Positions 37,373 through 49,405 of a stretch of 64,000 nt of DNA are shown here, piece after piece. A model generated the notes under the pieces. That model ran no database searches, was not told the origin of the DNA, and saw only the letters and a list, made by a program, of their open reading frames with translations. The stretch spans positions 62,615,080-62,679,079 of the forward strand of contig CM045729.1 in the NCBI GenBank assembly GCA_024760905.1, given 5' to 3'. Positions within the stretch are counted from its first letter, which is position 1, and the number at the start of each line of letters is the position of its first letter. This DNA comes from Plotosus lineatus. Its lineage: Eukaryota > Chordata > Actinopteri > Siluriformes > Plotosidae. Both the position numbers and the translations under genes were made by a program.

Positions 37373-39102
37373 TCAGGGGTCGCCACAGCAAATCATCCGC
37401 CTCCATCTCACCCTGTCCTCCGCATCTTCTTTTTTGACTCCAACGACCTTCATGTCTTCCTTCACCACATCCATAAATCTCTTCTTTGGTCTTCCTCTAG
37501 GCCTTCTGCCTGGTAGTTCCAACCTCAGCATCCTACTGCCAATATACTCACTATCCCTCCTCTGTACATGTCCAAACCATCTCAATCTAGCCTCTCTGAC
37601 TTTGTCTCCAAAACATCTTACATGGGCTGTCCCTCTGATATACTCATTTCTGATCCTATCCATCCTCGTTACTCCCAGAGAGAACCTCAACATTTTCATC
37701 TCCGCTACCTCCAGCTCTGCCTCCTGCCTTTTCCTCAACTCCACTAAGCCATACAACATCGCTGGCCTCACCACCATCTTGTACACTTTTCCTTTCATTC
37801 TTGCTGACACTCTCCTATCAAACATCACACCGGACACTTTTCTCCAACCATTCCAGCCTGCCTGAACACGCTTCTTCACCTCTTTTCCACACTCTCCATT
37901 GCTCTGGATTGTTGAGCCTAAGTACTTAAAATCCTCCACCTTCGTTATCTCTGTTCCCTGTAACATCACCGTTCCTCCTGGGTCCTTCTCATTCACACAC
38001 ATGTATTCTGATTTTCTGAGGCTAACCTTCATTCCCCTCCTTTCCAGGGCATATACCTCCACCTATCTAGATTTTCCTGCACTTGTTCTCTGCTCTCACT
38101 ACAGATCACAATGTCATCTGCAAACATCATAGTCCATGTAGATTCTTGTCTCACCTCATCTGTCAGCCTGTCCATCACCATAGCAAACAAGAAGGGGCTC
38201 AGAGCTGACCCTTGATGCAGTCCCACCTCCACCTTGAATTCGTCAGTCACGCCGACAGCACACCTCACCACTGTCTTACATCTCTCATACATGTCCTGCA
38301 CCACTCTAACATACTTCTCTGCCACTCCAGACTTCTTCATGCAATACCACAGTTCTTCTCTTGGCACCCTGTCATATGCTTTTTCCAGATCCACAAAGGC
38401 ACAATGCAGTTCCCTCTGACCTTCTCTGTACTTCTCTATTAACATCCTCAAAGCAAACATTGCATCTGTGGTGCTCTTTCTTGGCATGAAACTAAACTGT
38501 TGTTCACAAATGCTGACCTCTGCCCTAAGTCTAGCTTCCACTATTCTTTCCCATAACTTCATCGTATGGCTTATCAACTTTATCCCTCTGCAGTTGCCGC
38601 AACTCTGCACGTCTCCCTTGTTCTTAAAAATGGGCAGCAGCACACTTCTCCTCCACTCCTCCGGCATCTGCTCACTCTCTAGGACCTTGATGAATGTTAT
38701 TGTCAGAAATTCTACTGCTACCCCTCCTAGACACTTCCATACCTCCACAGGTATATCATCAGGACCAACTGCCTTTCCATTCTTCATCCTCTTCAATGCC
38801 CTCCTTACTTCACCCTTACTGATCTTTGCTACATCCTGCTCCTCAATAGTCACCTCTTCTACTCTTTTTTCTCTCTCTTTTTCCTCATTCATCAGCTCTT
38901 CAAAGTACTCTTTCCATCTTCCCAGCACACTTGTGTAATCAGTCAAGACATTTCCCTCTCTGTCCTTTGTCAATCTAACTTGCTGCACATCCTTCCCATC
39001 TCTATTTCTTTGCTGTGCCAACCGGCATAGATCATTTTCTACCTCCTTACTGTCCAACCTATCATACAAGTCATCATACGCCCTCTGTTTGGCCTTAGCC
39101 AC
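37373..39102 (-). pseudogene. Reverse transcriptase and C-terminal domain of the RTE-like LINE
   Basis: Two frames overlap near 38030-38060. The first (39102 to 38029) has KNGKAVGPDDIPVEVWKCLG, LLPIFKNKGDVQSCGN, RGIKLISHTMKLWERIVEAR, FVDLEKAYDRVP, LHQGSALSPFLFAMVMDRL and the intact catalytic MFADDIVIC. The second (38062 to 37373) has the thumb and distal region: MKVSLRKSEYMC, DFKYLGSTIQSNGECGKEVK, LRWFGHVQRRDSEYIG, ELPGRRPRGRPKKRF and ends RRMICCGDP with a stop. A frameshift between them and one upstream make it non-functional as it stands. Confidence 0.9.
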
Positions 39103-39284
39103 TGCTACTTTCGCCTTACGCTGTGTCTCCCTGTACTCCTGTTTACTCTCTTCGGTCCTCTCAATGTCTCACTTCTTCTTAGCTAACCTCTTCCTTTGTA
39201 CACACTCCTGCACTTCCTCATTCCACCACCAAGTCTCCTTATCTACTTTCCTTCCAGAGGACACACCAAGTACTCTCCTACCAG

Positions 39285-40140
39285 TCATTTGGAAGCACTT
39301 CCTGGCCACCCAAAGCCTGTTTCAACATGACACTCTTCCTTTTTCAGCTTCCACCACTTTGTCTTCTGCTCTGCCTTTGCCTTCTTCACCTTCCTCACCA
39401 TCAGCGTCATCCTGCATACCACCATCCTATGCTGTTTGGCAACACTCTCACCCACTACTACTTTGCAGTCACTGATTTCCTTCAAATTACATCGCCTACA
39501 CAAGATGTAGTCTACCTGTGTGCTCCTACCTCCGCTTTTATAAGTCACCCTATGCTCCTGTTTCTTCTGGAAGAAAGTATTTACCACAGCCATTTCCATC
39601 CTTTTTGCAAAATCGATCAACAGCTGTCCTTCTGTGTTCCTGTCCTGGATACCAAACCTGCCCAACACTTCCTCGTCCCCTCTGGTGCCTGCACCAACAT
39701 GTCCATTGAAGTCTGCACCAATGACCACTCTTTCACCTCTGGGGGTACTCTGCATCACTTCATCTAAGTCATTCCAGAATCTCTCCTTTTCTTTTAGCTC
39801 ACATCCTGCCTGTGGGGCATAAGCATTAACAACATTGAGCATCACACCTTCAATTTCTAACTTGAGACTCATCATTCTGTCTGACACTCTTTTCACTTCT
39901 AGAACATTCCTGACAAACCCCCTCCTTCAAGATGACTCCTACTCCATTTCTCTTCCCATCCACACCATGATAAAACAGCTTAAACCCTGCTCCTAAGCTT
40001 TTAGCTTTGCTCCCTTTCCACCTGGTCTCCTGAACACACAGTATGTCCACCTTCCTCCTCTGCATCATGTCAGCCAGCTCTCTACCTTTTCTTTGCATAG
40101 TTCCAATATTCAAAGTCCCTACTCTCAGTCCTAGACTCAT
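39285..40140 (-). pseudogene. APE-type endonuclease of the RTE-like LINE, one frameshift
   Basis: This domain nicks DNA to prime reverse transcription. It starts [15 protein letters not shown] (N of the active site) at 40140, with CVQETRWKG (catalytic Glu), then a frameshift near 39890. It continues with [24 protein letters not shown] (catalytic Asp and Asn), [11 protein letters not shown] and [10 protein letters not shown] (catalytic His). A second frame break follows near 39300. All motifs are present, but the protein is split. Confidence 0.85.
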
Positions 40141-42165
40141 GCCTTTCCTCTTCTCTCTCTGCCTACTGACACGCCTCCCGCCTCTCCTTCTTTGACGTCT
40201 TCAACCAACAGTAGTCCAATTTCCATTAGCACCCTGTTGATTGACAGCACTGATGGTGGTCGTTGTTAACCCGGGCCTCGACCGATCCGGTATGGGAGTA
40301 ATACTTCTGATTTGCATTATAAAAGTTTGGCATTGGTTTTACATCAGATGCCCTTCCTTCCTGACACAACCCTCTGCATTTCTCTGGGCTTGGGACCGGC
40401 ATAAGGGGGAGAGACACTGGTTAGTGCCCCCCATGGCTGCATTTTTGAATGCATACAGTTCTCAGTACTAAATTATAAACCTTTCTCTTCCTCATTGTAG
40501 GCACCCTTCACCCTTTCCTGCACTCTCCTCCTCACTTCTTGACCACATTGTTACCTTGGTTAGTTGACCCCATTTATTTAAATTCATCTACTTTCATCAG
40601 CTCTCCTCTTTGCAGCTGCACTCTTCCATCATCCTCAATCTCAGTCACATGCATGTACTCTGTCTTCTTCCTCTTTTTTCCAGTGCATGCCACCATCTCG
40701 CCAGCCCTGTTCACTGTACTCAGTTCAGATCACAATGTTATCCGCAAATAGTATAGTCCATGGAGACTCTTGTCCAACCTCATCACTTAAACTGTCCATG
40801 ATTAATGCAAATAAGAATGGGCCCAGAGCCGATCCTTCATGCAATCCAACCTACACCTTGAACCAGTTCATCATTTTTACTGCACACCTTACCACTGTCA
40901 CACTATCCTCATACATGTCCTCTACCATAGTCAAATACTTCTCTGCCACTCTTTACTTCACACAGTGCCGTAACTTCTTTTTTTTTGGCACCCTATCAAA
41001 GGCTTTCACCAAGTCCACACACATGAGGTGCAACTCCTTCTGACATTCCCTGTACTTTCCTGTTCTTGCAATTCTCAAAGCAAGTATTGCATCTGTGGTG
41101 TGCTTCGAGGGATAGATTGCATTACTCTTTCCCATAACTTCATGTTGTGACTCATCAACTTTATGCCTTTTAGTTACTGCAAATCTGCACGTCTCCCTTG
41201 TTCTTGAAAATTGGTCCAAGAATATTTATTTTCCACTCTGCAAACTTCTCCCTCCCAACATTTTGATGAACAGTCTGGTTAAAAACTCCACTGCCTTCCT
41301 GCCTAAACATCTCCATGTCTCCACTGGTATACCATCTGTGGTAACTTCCTTTCCATCCTCCATAAAGCTGCTCTCACTTGATCATTAATAATCCCTCGGA
41401 CTTCCTGATTCACTTTCTGCATATCCTCCAGCCGTCTTTCTTTCCAATTTCTTCATTTATCAGCTTCTCAAAATACTCTTTTCACCTTCCCAGCATACTT
41501 TCCTTACTTGTCAGCACATTACCATGTACATCATTTAACATTTTAGCTTGTAATACATCTTTTCCCTGCTCGACCTCTCTGCTTGGCCAGACATAATAAG
41601 TCCTTTTTTCCTTCAGCTTCTTCCACGACTCATGTCTCTTTCTTAGAATTTGCCACCTATATCTTCAACTTCTACATAATCTCTTTGCACTGTTTGGACT
41701 CATACTTACTTTGTTCATCTCCCTCAATGTTCCACTTTTTTCTTCTACTTCTTTCCCCTTGATGCTTTCCTGAACTTCCTCATTCCACCATCAAGCTTCA
41801 TTGTCCTCCTTCCTCTGTCCAGATGCCATCATTAATACATTCAGATCTTTTTCCATCACCACAGCTGTCGAGTCATCCAGCATCTCATCGCCGGTCCCCA
41901 ACGTTAGTTCACCTACTCCTTTAAATTTTATAGTGCAGTCTTCCTCCTTAAATTCTCACTATCTGATCTTTGGCTCATTTCTCACTCTATTCCTCTTCTT
42001 CGCCTTTAGTGTCCTCATGCAGACTACTATTCAGTGCTGTCTATACATACTATCCCCTGTCACCACCTTACAGCCACTAATCTCCTGGAGGTTGTGAGTC
42101 CTACATAGTCATACCTGCAGGCACTCTTCCACTCCTCCACTCTTAAAATATGTATTCACAACACA

Positions 42166-42682
42166 TAGAATTCATTGTGTTTTCTTTCAATGTGTAAATA
42201 ACAGTGAATTACACCTTTCTCAAAGTCATACACAGAGACACTAGCTTACAGCAGTTGCTGCTGTGAATCAATAGGTTGTTCCACTGCCTTCTGCCTGGCT
42301 GTCAACCACCAAGGTTACGGAGTCGAAACACAAGGAGAACTATGATTCCGAATGAATTTATGATTCCGATTACACCTGAGCAATGTACACTTACTATGGG
42401 AAGTTATCCATGCAATTTTATTTTCACTTTCTTGAAACTTTTTTTATTCTCAGGAATGCAAAAATAATCAGTAAGGGTAGAAAGGTGTTAGAATGACTAT
42501 TCGGATGAAATAATGTGAGAGAAGGGTGAACGTATATTGACTGTTATAGCGTCGTTAGAATCATTAGGATGATGATCTCTTAGAGTGCCTCCAGGTTGCC
42601 AAGCAGAGGACCATACAAAATGTGCATTTTGCTCATTAGCACGTTATCTATGTGACCTCCTAATGGCAGGAGTCTATTTGGT

Positions 42683-42684
<2 letters not shown>
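42166..42684. other. Unassigned sequence
   Basis: No gene or repeat recognised. Confidence 0.45.

Positions 42685-42775
<91 letters not shown>
42685..42775 (+). repeat. (GT)n microsatellite
   Basis: About 45 GT units. The next 250 bases hold nothing recognised. Confidence 0.97.
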
Positions 42776-42776
<1 letters not shown>

Positions 42777-43996
42777 TTTGCAAATATTTGGCTTCTGTGT
42801 GCGCATGTGTCCGATCAAGTGCATGAGACATCTGGTGCACCATTGGGAAATATTCATCTTGGTTGGACTGGTGTCAGATGTGTGCTATTAAAGACTTAAA
42901 ACTGGGAAATTAAAAAGCTGTTGGGAGAGGCTTGGTGGTCTTTCCTGGCCAACTGGTTTTTAGAGAGAATTCTTACAAATTTGAAAATTTCAGTATTCTT
43001 AAACACTTCATGCTATCCACTACTTTCTATAGCAGGGCTAACCTTTTTGACTAAGAGAGCCAAAAAAGAAATAAACATAAAAGAAATAAAATCTAATCCT
43101 CTGAGAACCAAATATATTTTTTAATACTGAGACCAACAATTTTAGAGTATAATACGACTTGATCTTGATGCTTTCATAGCTGCCAACTCCTAAGATTAAT
43201 AGAGAGTGAGAACCAGGGGTCCAGGGTGCCGCCCTAGTGTGTGTGTGTGGGGGGGTGCTCCCTCAATGTTGCCCCCCCCAAAAAAAAAAAAAAAAAAATT
43301 GGTTTTAAGGATTTTAAGAGTGACTTTTAAGCCATTTCATGCAAGTTTTATATGTAATGATTAAACACAGACCTAGGGTGAAAATATAAAATGACACACA
43401 TGTCTTTAAGATTTAATAATGTAATGTGAATGAAATCTTCAGTGAAAAAACTAATGAAATATGAAGTGTAAACTAATAACATATATAAAAAATAAGGTTA
43501 GCTAAAGTAAAGTATTAATTGTAACATTTCTCTTTTTTGAAGTTTTCTCCAAATAATTCTTCATAATAATCTTTGCTGTCTTTGCTCATAGATGGCATGT
43601 ATAATATGCAGCAACCTTGCAACTACACAATTAGTTTGCAAACTGAAACTAATTAACCATGTTAAGAAATCTAATCATATAGATGGCAGGTATCCTGTGC
43701 AGTAACCTTGCAACAACACATGGAATTACAAACTGAAACGTATTAACAATGTTTACAATTCTAAGTAAATCTACATTTAACTGCATTAGTAAATGAAAAC
43801 ATCATTTGAGCAAGTTTAACAAAGTTTAGTTTTTAAGTTCACGTATGTATCTCATTTTACGGTAAAGGATCCCGCAGCCAGAAGCAGAAAGAGAAGCTGT
43901 ATGTTTACGTAAAAGACATAGCCAATGGCATTTGCTCTCAGAAATGACATCCTTAAAAAAAATTTAAAAAAATTAAATAAAATTGGGAAATACAGT

Positions 43997-44754
43997 TTTC
44001 TTCTTCTTTTCCTTTTGGCTTTTCCCTTCAGGGGTCGCCACAGCGAATCATCTGCCTCCATCTCACCCTATCCTCTGCATCTTCTTCTCTCACACCAACT
44101 GCCTTCATGTCCTCCATCACCACGTCCATGAATCGTCTCTTTGGTCTTCCTCTAGGCCTTCTGCCTGGTAGTTCCAACCTCAGCATCCTACTCCCAATAT
44201 ACTCACTATCCCTCCTCTGTACATGTCCAAACCATCTCAATCTAGCCTCTCTGACTTTGTCTCCAAAACGTCTTACATGTGCTGTCTCTCTGATGTGCTC
44301 ATTCCTGATCCTATCCATCCTCGTTACTCCCAAAGAGGACTGCAACATTTTCATCTCTGCTACCTCCAGCTCTGCCTCCTGTCTTTTCCCCAGGGCCACT
44401 GTTTCTAAGCCATACAACATCGCTGGCCTCAACACCGTCTTGTACACTTTTCCTTTCATTCTTGCTGATACCTTCCTATCACACATCACACCAGACACTT
44501 TTCTCGAACCATTCCAACCTGCCTGCACACGCTTCTTCACCTCTTTTCCACACTCTCCATTGCTCTGGATTGTTGAGCCTAAGTACTTAAAATCTTCCAC
44601 CTTCCTTATCTCTGCTCCCTGTAACCTCACCGTTCCTGTTGGGTCCTTATCATTCATACACATGTATTTTGTCTTACTGAGGCTAACTTTCATTCTCCTC
44701 CTTTCCAGGGCATACCTCCACCTCTCTAGATTTTCCTGCACTTATTTCCTGCAC
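43997..44754 (-). mobile_element. 5'-truncated RTE-like LINE copy
   Basis: On the minus strand one open frame of 237 codons (44741 to 44028) covers the thumb and C-terminal region, starting QENLERWRYALERRRMKVSL and ending RWRQMIRCGDP. It is followed by the 3' tail aagggaaaagccaaaaggaa and aagaagaag. The target ttgggaaatacagt is duplicated without mismatch at 43983-43996 and 44755-44768. Endonuclease and catalytic reverse transcriptase parts are absent, as expected for incomplete reverse transcription. The frame is intact, so it is young. Confidence 0.93.
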
Positions 44755-44874
44755 TTGGGAAATACAGTACGTAATTGTATTAATGTGTGAGATTTTAGAC
44801 ACCTTGCATGAGAGATTGAGGAGATGAAATGCGTGAGTCTCACGCTTAATGCGTGACAGTTGACAAGTACTCTC

Positions 44875-45313
44875 CATTCGGACCTCTACTTACAAAATGA
44901 ATCTGTTCCACAGCCTTTTTCATTGCCTGGAGTTTTCGTAAGTAAAGGCACATTTTACATGTAAAACACGTAATTCGTTCCAAGGCTCCCAAGACTACCC
45001 AATAAACCCTTTAAAAATTATAAAAGTACACCAATTTTGTATGAAATATGTGTTAAAAGTAAAAGAAAATGATTTATTAAACCATTTAAACATTTTATTA
45101 ACATATTAAACCATTTTTTAACATATTTATTAATCAAACCATTGTTAAACTTTTTTTATTAACACATTGCACACATTGAATTTTTGAATGGCGCGTTGGG
45201 CGCTTTTCATAAGAAAAGGTTGTTTCGTATACAGAGAGCAAAAATTTAGGAAAATGTTTTTCGTAACCTGGATTTTTCGTATTCAGAGGTTTTTGTAAGT
45301 AGAGGGCCGACTG
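44875..45313. mobile_element. Tigger-type element, 439 bp
   Basis: The left end cattcggacctctacttaca and right end tgtaagtagagggccgactg are inverted and belong to the same subfamily as 17870-19510. The arms have gattcgttccaaggctccc-like and ttcgtaacctgga motifs. No coding remnant remains. Confidence 0.8.
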
Positions 45314-45889
45314 TATGTGCTTTTCAGGTGTGAAAAGGACTGCTAGCATGCGCATATGGAGCCAAATGGTCAATACGACAGGACTCACACGCTGCAGTGT
45401 TTATGTGACAGGAAGCACATCCCAAGGCAATCAGCTGGTCTGTGGGTTGAAGTTTTTTCATTCTATCCATTTGTGTTTTGATTGCCAGCTCTGCTTGGCT
45501 TCTTGCACATGAGCTAATCAAAACGAGGGAAATTTACCTCTTTACCCAAAAACAACTAGCGCAGGCTGTTGCATATAATCCAATAAAATTAGAGTTTCAA
45601 GGTATCGACCCCACCCACACACACTGGAGTACAGAAAGGATTGGCTCTCCGTTGCGCGCCACAGTGACAAGTGGCATTGAAAATAGATGTATAGATTGAA
45701 ATGCGTGAGATTTATTTTTATGTTTTTATTTTGATGGCTTTTTTCTGTATTTTTATTAAAAGGACAGCAAAATTATGTATTAGTTATTCTGTTAAGAAAG
45801 GCCACCTAATTTATCTGAGAGCCAGATGCAATCATCAAAAGAGCCACGTCTGGCTCATGAGCCATAGGTTCCCGACCCCTGTTCTACAG

Positions 45890-46326
45890 TGTACAAGTCA
45901 TTTACATCAACCCAGACTAAACACTCCGACTGACCTACAATTACAACTCAAATTCGAGCATTTGTCCCATTAAAATTTGTATTAAATTATTCTCAACAGT
46001 CTATCCCCTTCATTTCATAGCATGTCTCTTGGCTGTATTGCTTTCAGTGTGTATGTAGATGTTAGATTTTTGTCCAATCAGATTTCAGCTTCTATGTGCT
46101 GCCCGTTCAATTAATCTGCCCAGGGCCTTCAGAATCAGTAGTGCTGGACGATGTCACTTAAACTATATTAGCAATGGGGCTGTTTCTTTAACCAATCAGA
46201 TTGGATTTCAGATGTGCCTCACACAGCCATCCAGCAAGCTTATAATAATGTCAGAATTTTCTATCCTTTGACTGGTTGTTCAGAGAAAAACTAGGTGAAT
46301 AGTCTGTAGTTATCTGCACGCGAGTC
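45890..46326. other. Unassigned sequence
   Basis: No gene or known repeat; a short ccaatcagattt motif is seen twice. Confidence 0.45.
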
Positions 46327-46660
46327 ATCTTCATTTGCTTAATCCGGGTTCGGGACGGGGGAGCAGCCTAAACAATAAGTTCTAAATGTCCCTCTCCACA
46401 GCCACTTCACCCAACTCTTCCAGGGGGACACCAAGGCGTTCCCAGACCAGCCGAGAGACACAATCCCTCCAGAATGTTCTAGGTCAACCCCAGGGTCTCT
46501 TCCCGGTTAGACATGCCTGAAAGAGTACACCAGGGAGGCGTTCAGGAGGCATTCCAGCCAGATGCCCGAGCCACCTCAACAGGCTCACTACCCAAAGCTC
46601 ATGACCATAGGTGAGGGTTGGAATATAGATCAACTGGTAAATAGAGATATTCGCCTTGCG
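46327..46660 (-). mobile_element. Rex3-like 3' fragment
   Basis: Minus-strand bases match the distal Rex3 end: the region for GHELWV near 46600, the RLAWERLGVP-type segment near 46440, and a short end towards 46330. Not open in any frame. The next 46661-46981 has nothing recognised. Confidence 0.7.
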
Positions 46661-46981
46661 GCATTTCAGGGTGGACTTTTAGAGAACAGCTGCACATTGC
46701 AGGGAGAAGTTGAGGAGATAACATTTATCCTTTTTTAACTTTTGGCTGAGTGCCAATTCACCTGCATCTTTAACTGGAAAAAGTTATGTAATGCTCAGGG
46801 TTACTGGCAGAAATGTGTGAAATGCTTTTGTCTACACAGTAACATACCTTTCGATTGTGTTTTTGTCCATTGTTGATGGTTTGTATAATTGTGAAGTTAT
46901 AGTTGGTATTAAGGGCTGGATTAAATCTTTTAAGAATCCGCTGAAGACGCAGGTACCAAATGCATGGCCCGGCGCAGACAG

Positions 46982-47040
<59 letters not shown>
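46982..47040 (+). repeat. (CA)n microsatellite
   Basis: About 29 CA units. Confidence 0.97.
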
Positions 47041-47049
<9 letters not shown>

Positions 47050-47059
47050 CATACCAGGG

Positions 47060-47205
47060 GCATTATGCCCCCGACAACATAGCTCCTAGGATCATTAGGT
47101 CACGCAAACCCCTCCACCACGATAAGTAAAATGCGAACCCTACTGATGAAACTCCCACGTTACGAAAAAGGCGCTGGAATGGATTAATTTCGTAAGTCGG
47201 GGGCC

Positions 47206-47208
<3 letters not shown>
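47060..47208. mobile_element. Right arm of a Tigger-type element
   Basis: cgctggaatggattaatttc and gtaagtcgggggccgacta match right ends of the 'cagtcggc' subfamily. It runs into (TA)n at 47209-47240. The left arm is missing. Confidence 0.6.
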
Positions 47209-47240
<32 letters not shown>

Positions 47241-47241
<1 letters not shown>

Positions 47242-48014
47242 CATACACACAGGTGAGCTATTGAGGGTTAGGGGCCCTGCTCAAGAGCCTAACAGTGATG
47301 ATACATGATACTGGGGATTGAACTGCAGACCTTCAAATCAGTAACCCATTACCTTAACCAATAAGCCACCACTACCACTATATTCAATTTAATTGTTATT
47401 ATGGGAAGTACCGGCACTGCCGCATGATTCACTCAGGAATTCTGACACACTGATGGCTGAAACTAGTCAAACTTCAACCTGTCAATTCAGCCCTTTTAAT
47501 CGAAATTGTGCTGAATAAGTTAAATTGTGTTAAAAGTTCACTAAAGTTTACCAGTGGTACCAATCCAGCCATGTTCATAGAAAAAGAACATTTAACATTT
47601 AAGAACAAGTTTGTGCTGATCTTTCACCAACTTTGATTAATGCGCCTTTGTTGTGATGAGATCTCAAGTGCACTGCGCCCCGATTGCAAGGCATTGTCCA
47701 CAAAATCGGCTCTCTCGTCGCGCTGATATAACGCACATGGTCTAAACCATTACCGTAGTCAGCAGTGAATCACCAGCTTACCAGCCATACTCGGTTTATC
47801 AGGGCTATATTTCGCTCTTTTTTAAAATGTCATATTTATAAGTATCCCCAAGAAGATTTCCGGTTCTTTAAAAATCGGTAGAATATAACCCTGACAAAGT
47901 GGGTACCAAAATTTAGAGATTTTTGTCTAGTTTAAAATTGAATCAAAGCTCAGGAAAAAACTAGTACGACACACCAAGAAATTAAATTGCAAGTCCCGCT
48001 CTAAAAAAGTGGGA
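47241..48014. other. Unassigned sequence
   Basis: At 47245-47370 there is a stretch ending accttaaccaataagccacc that resembles an antisense tRNA-like SINE head, but it is too diverged to assign. The rest shows nothing recognisable. Confidence 0.4.
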
Positions 48015-48324
48015 CAGTCATACCTCACCTTAGTAAATTAATCCGTTCCAGAAGTGGTTTTGTAACCTGATTTTTTTCATAAGTTGAGTAGCACTTTACA
48101 TGTAAAAGGCCTGATTCGTTCCAAGGACCCCAATACTACCCCCTAAACCCTTTAAAAATGATAAAAGTATACGTTTTAAAGCCTCCTTCTGCTTCAATAT
48201 CGAACCGATGGCAGGCAGGTTTCTGACATATTTCTTTGCAATATCACTCATCCACATGCCACGAGCCCACTTCTTCTTTTCATTCGCACCTGGAATCACT
48301 TTCACCAGGAATCACACATGTGTG

Positions 48325-48391
<67 letters not shown>

Positions 48392-48803
48392 TGACCATGT
48401 CTTCTTAGCAGAGTTATAATCTTACAAATGTTTATGCAAGGTTAAAAGCCTGACCCAAAAAATAAAGTTGCAATGAGCACACTCGAAAAACGCACGAAAC
48501 AACAGTAATGCTGTCCTTCACGCGTGTTAGAACTACGTGACGAACAATGGGTCGAAGGCGCACGAAAAGCATCATGGGTATTATGGAGTTGCAGCTCCAT
48601 AATAGTCAATGGGAGGCCAGCGGGGCGGGGTGTTGGGAGATAGCCAATGAGTGAGCAACTCACGCATTGTTTGAATTTTTGAGATGGCGCGTATCGTAAC
48701 TTGAATTTTTTTTTCATATCCAGAGATGGAAATTTTTAGGTAAGTGTGTTTCGTAACTTGGATTTTTAGTTTGTTGGGTCTTTCATAAGGTGAGGTACCA
48801 CTG
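48015..48803 (-). mobile_element. Tigger-derived element, 789 bp, with transposase remnant
   Basis: Left end cagtcatacctcacctta, right end ataaggtgaggtaccactg. It is the same family as 1761-2916 but in the opposite orientation and without the SINE. On the minus strand (48305 to 48096) an open frame reads KKKWARGMWMSDIAKKYVRN and LPAIGSILKQKEALK, the helix-turn-helix DNA-binding motif of Tigger transposases. A (GT)n tract at 48330-48380 sits at the same place as (CA)n in the sister copies. The catalytic domain is missing. Confidence 0.82.
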
Positions 48804-49405
48804 TATTGACTATCACAAGCCAAGATGGCCGCAACCATGATGGACGTGTGTGAGAATGTTATATATGTAATATTTAATTAGTATTAAATATTAGTAATAA
48901 GTAAACAAACACACATGGCATTTTTATAATTACTTTATTTTTATTCATTTAGGGTTTATACAGACAACCTACATTACATGATAATGCAAACATTGCTGTC
49001 TAAAATCAACCGCTGCATGTGTACTCGAGGCCATTGCCCCAGCCACTCAAGGTAGAATGATCATCATTATTAATAATAGGATTGTTTATTCATATGATCC
49101 GTTTCTTTTTCAGGGAATGAAGAGTACGATACTCTGAAACAGATCTTGGAATATTGGAGATCTTTTTATTAGCAAAAAATAATTGAACTGACTCATTGCA
49201 ATGGAAAATGACATTTCATTATCTCAGAAGGTTGAGGCTACTTTGTATTGTGCATGTTAGCTTTGTGTAATGCATGTATGTAGGTGTACCATGATTCTGG
49301 CTATGTCTGACCCTTTGAATATTTGAATTTTCCAAAAGGATTACATATTAGACTTTTCCAATATTTTTCCATTTAACATATTTTGACCTCCTTCCCATCC
49401 CACAC
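48804..49405. other. Unassigned sequence
   Basis: AT-rich; nothing recognised. Confidence 0.45.

Larger units (their letters stand above)
37347..40443 (-). mobile_element. Full-length RTE-like LINE with 19-bp target duplication
   Basis: This is a 3.1-kb insertion. On the minus strand it starts aatgcagccatggggggcac, the same 5' start as the copy at 62253. It continues through a 5' untranslated region, endonuclease, reverse transcriptase and a C-terminal domain ending IRCGDP-like, and a 3' tail aagggagcagccggaaggaa plus aagaagaa. The target tttgaatgcatacagttct is duplicated at 37328-37346 and 40444-40462 without mismatch. This suggests a fairly recent insertion even though the frame is broken. 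The clade is inferred from the APE-endonuclease plus reverse transcriptase protein; the exact subfamily is not assigned. Confidence 0.93.
37131..42165 (-). mobile_element. Old RTE-like LINE, split by a younger LINE
   Basis: Two pieces flank the insertion at 37347-40443. The right piece (40463-42165, minus strand) reads decayed endonuclease-end and reverse transcriptase segments, for example NLQEISGCKVVTGDS near 42075, KHTTDAILALRIA near 41100 and CVDLVKAFDRVPKK near 41020. The left piece (about 37131-37327) continues with ELRFSLGVTRIDLVVNENG of the C-terminal region, after a poly-T run at 37291-37314. Both match the younger LINE's protein in order but are much more diverged and frame-broken. 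The 5' part is missing. Confidence 0.75.
43033..45881. mobile_element. hAT element holding later insertions
   Basis: The left end cagggctaacctttttgac and right end gagccataggttcccgaccc ending cctg are imperfect inverted copies of a Charlie-like hAT terminus. Internally, gagccagatgcaatcatcaa is typical of this group. The 8-bp flanks ttctatag (43025-43032) and ttctacag (45882-45889) match at 7 of 8. The interior is non-coding and AT-rich. It contains a truncated LINE and a Tigger-type element. A second hAT terminus, catagctgccaactcc at 43178, suggests yet another nested element ending near 44870, but its right end is weak. Confidence 0.75.

Noticed and set aside
37329..40140. Plus-strand ORFs of 128-178 codons over the LINE at 37.3-40.4 kb
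   Set aside because: They run antisense to the LINE protein and are open only because of its codon bias. The minus strand carries the known motifs.
47245..47370. A fourth SINE family
   Set aside because: The segment ends in a tRNA-like antisense head, but with one diverged copy and no clear tail or target duplication it cannot be defined.
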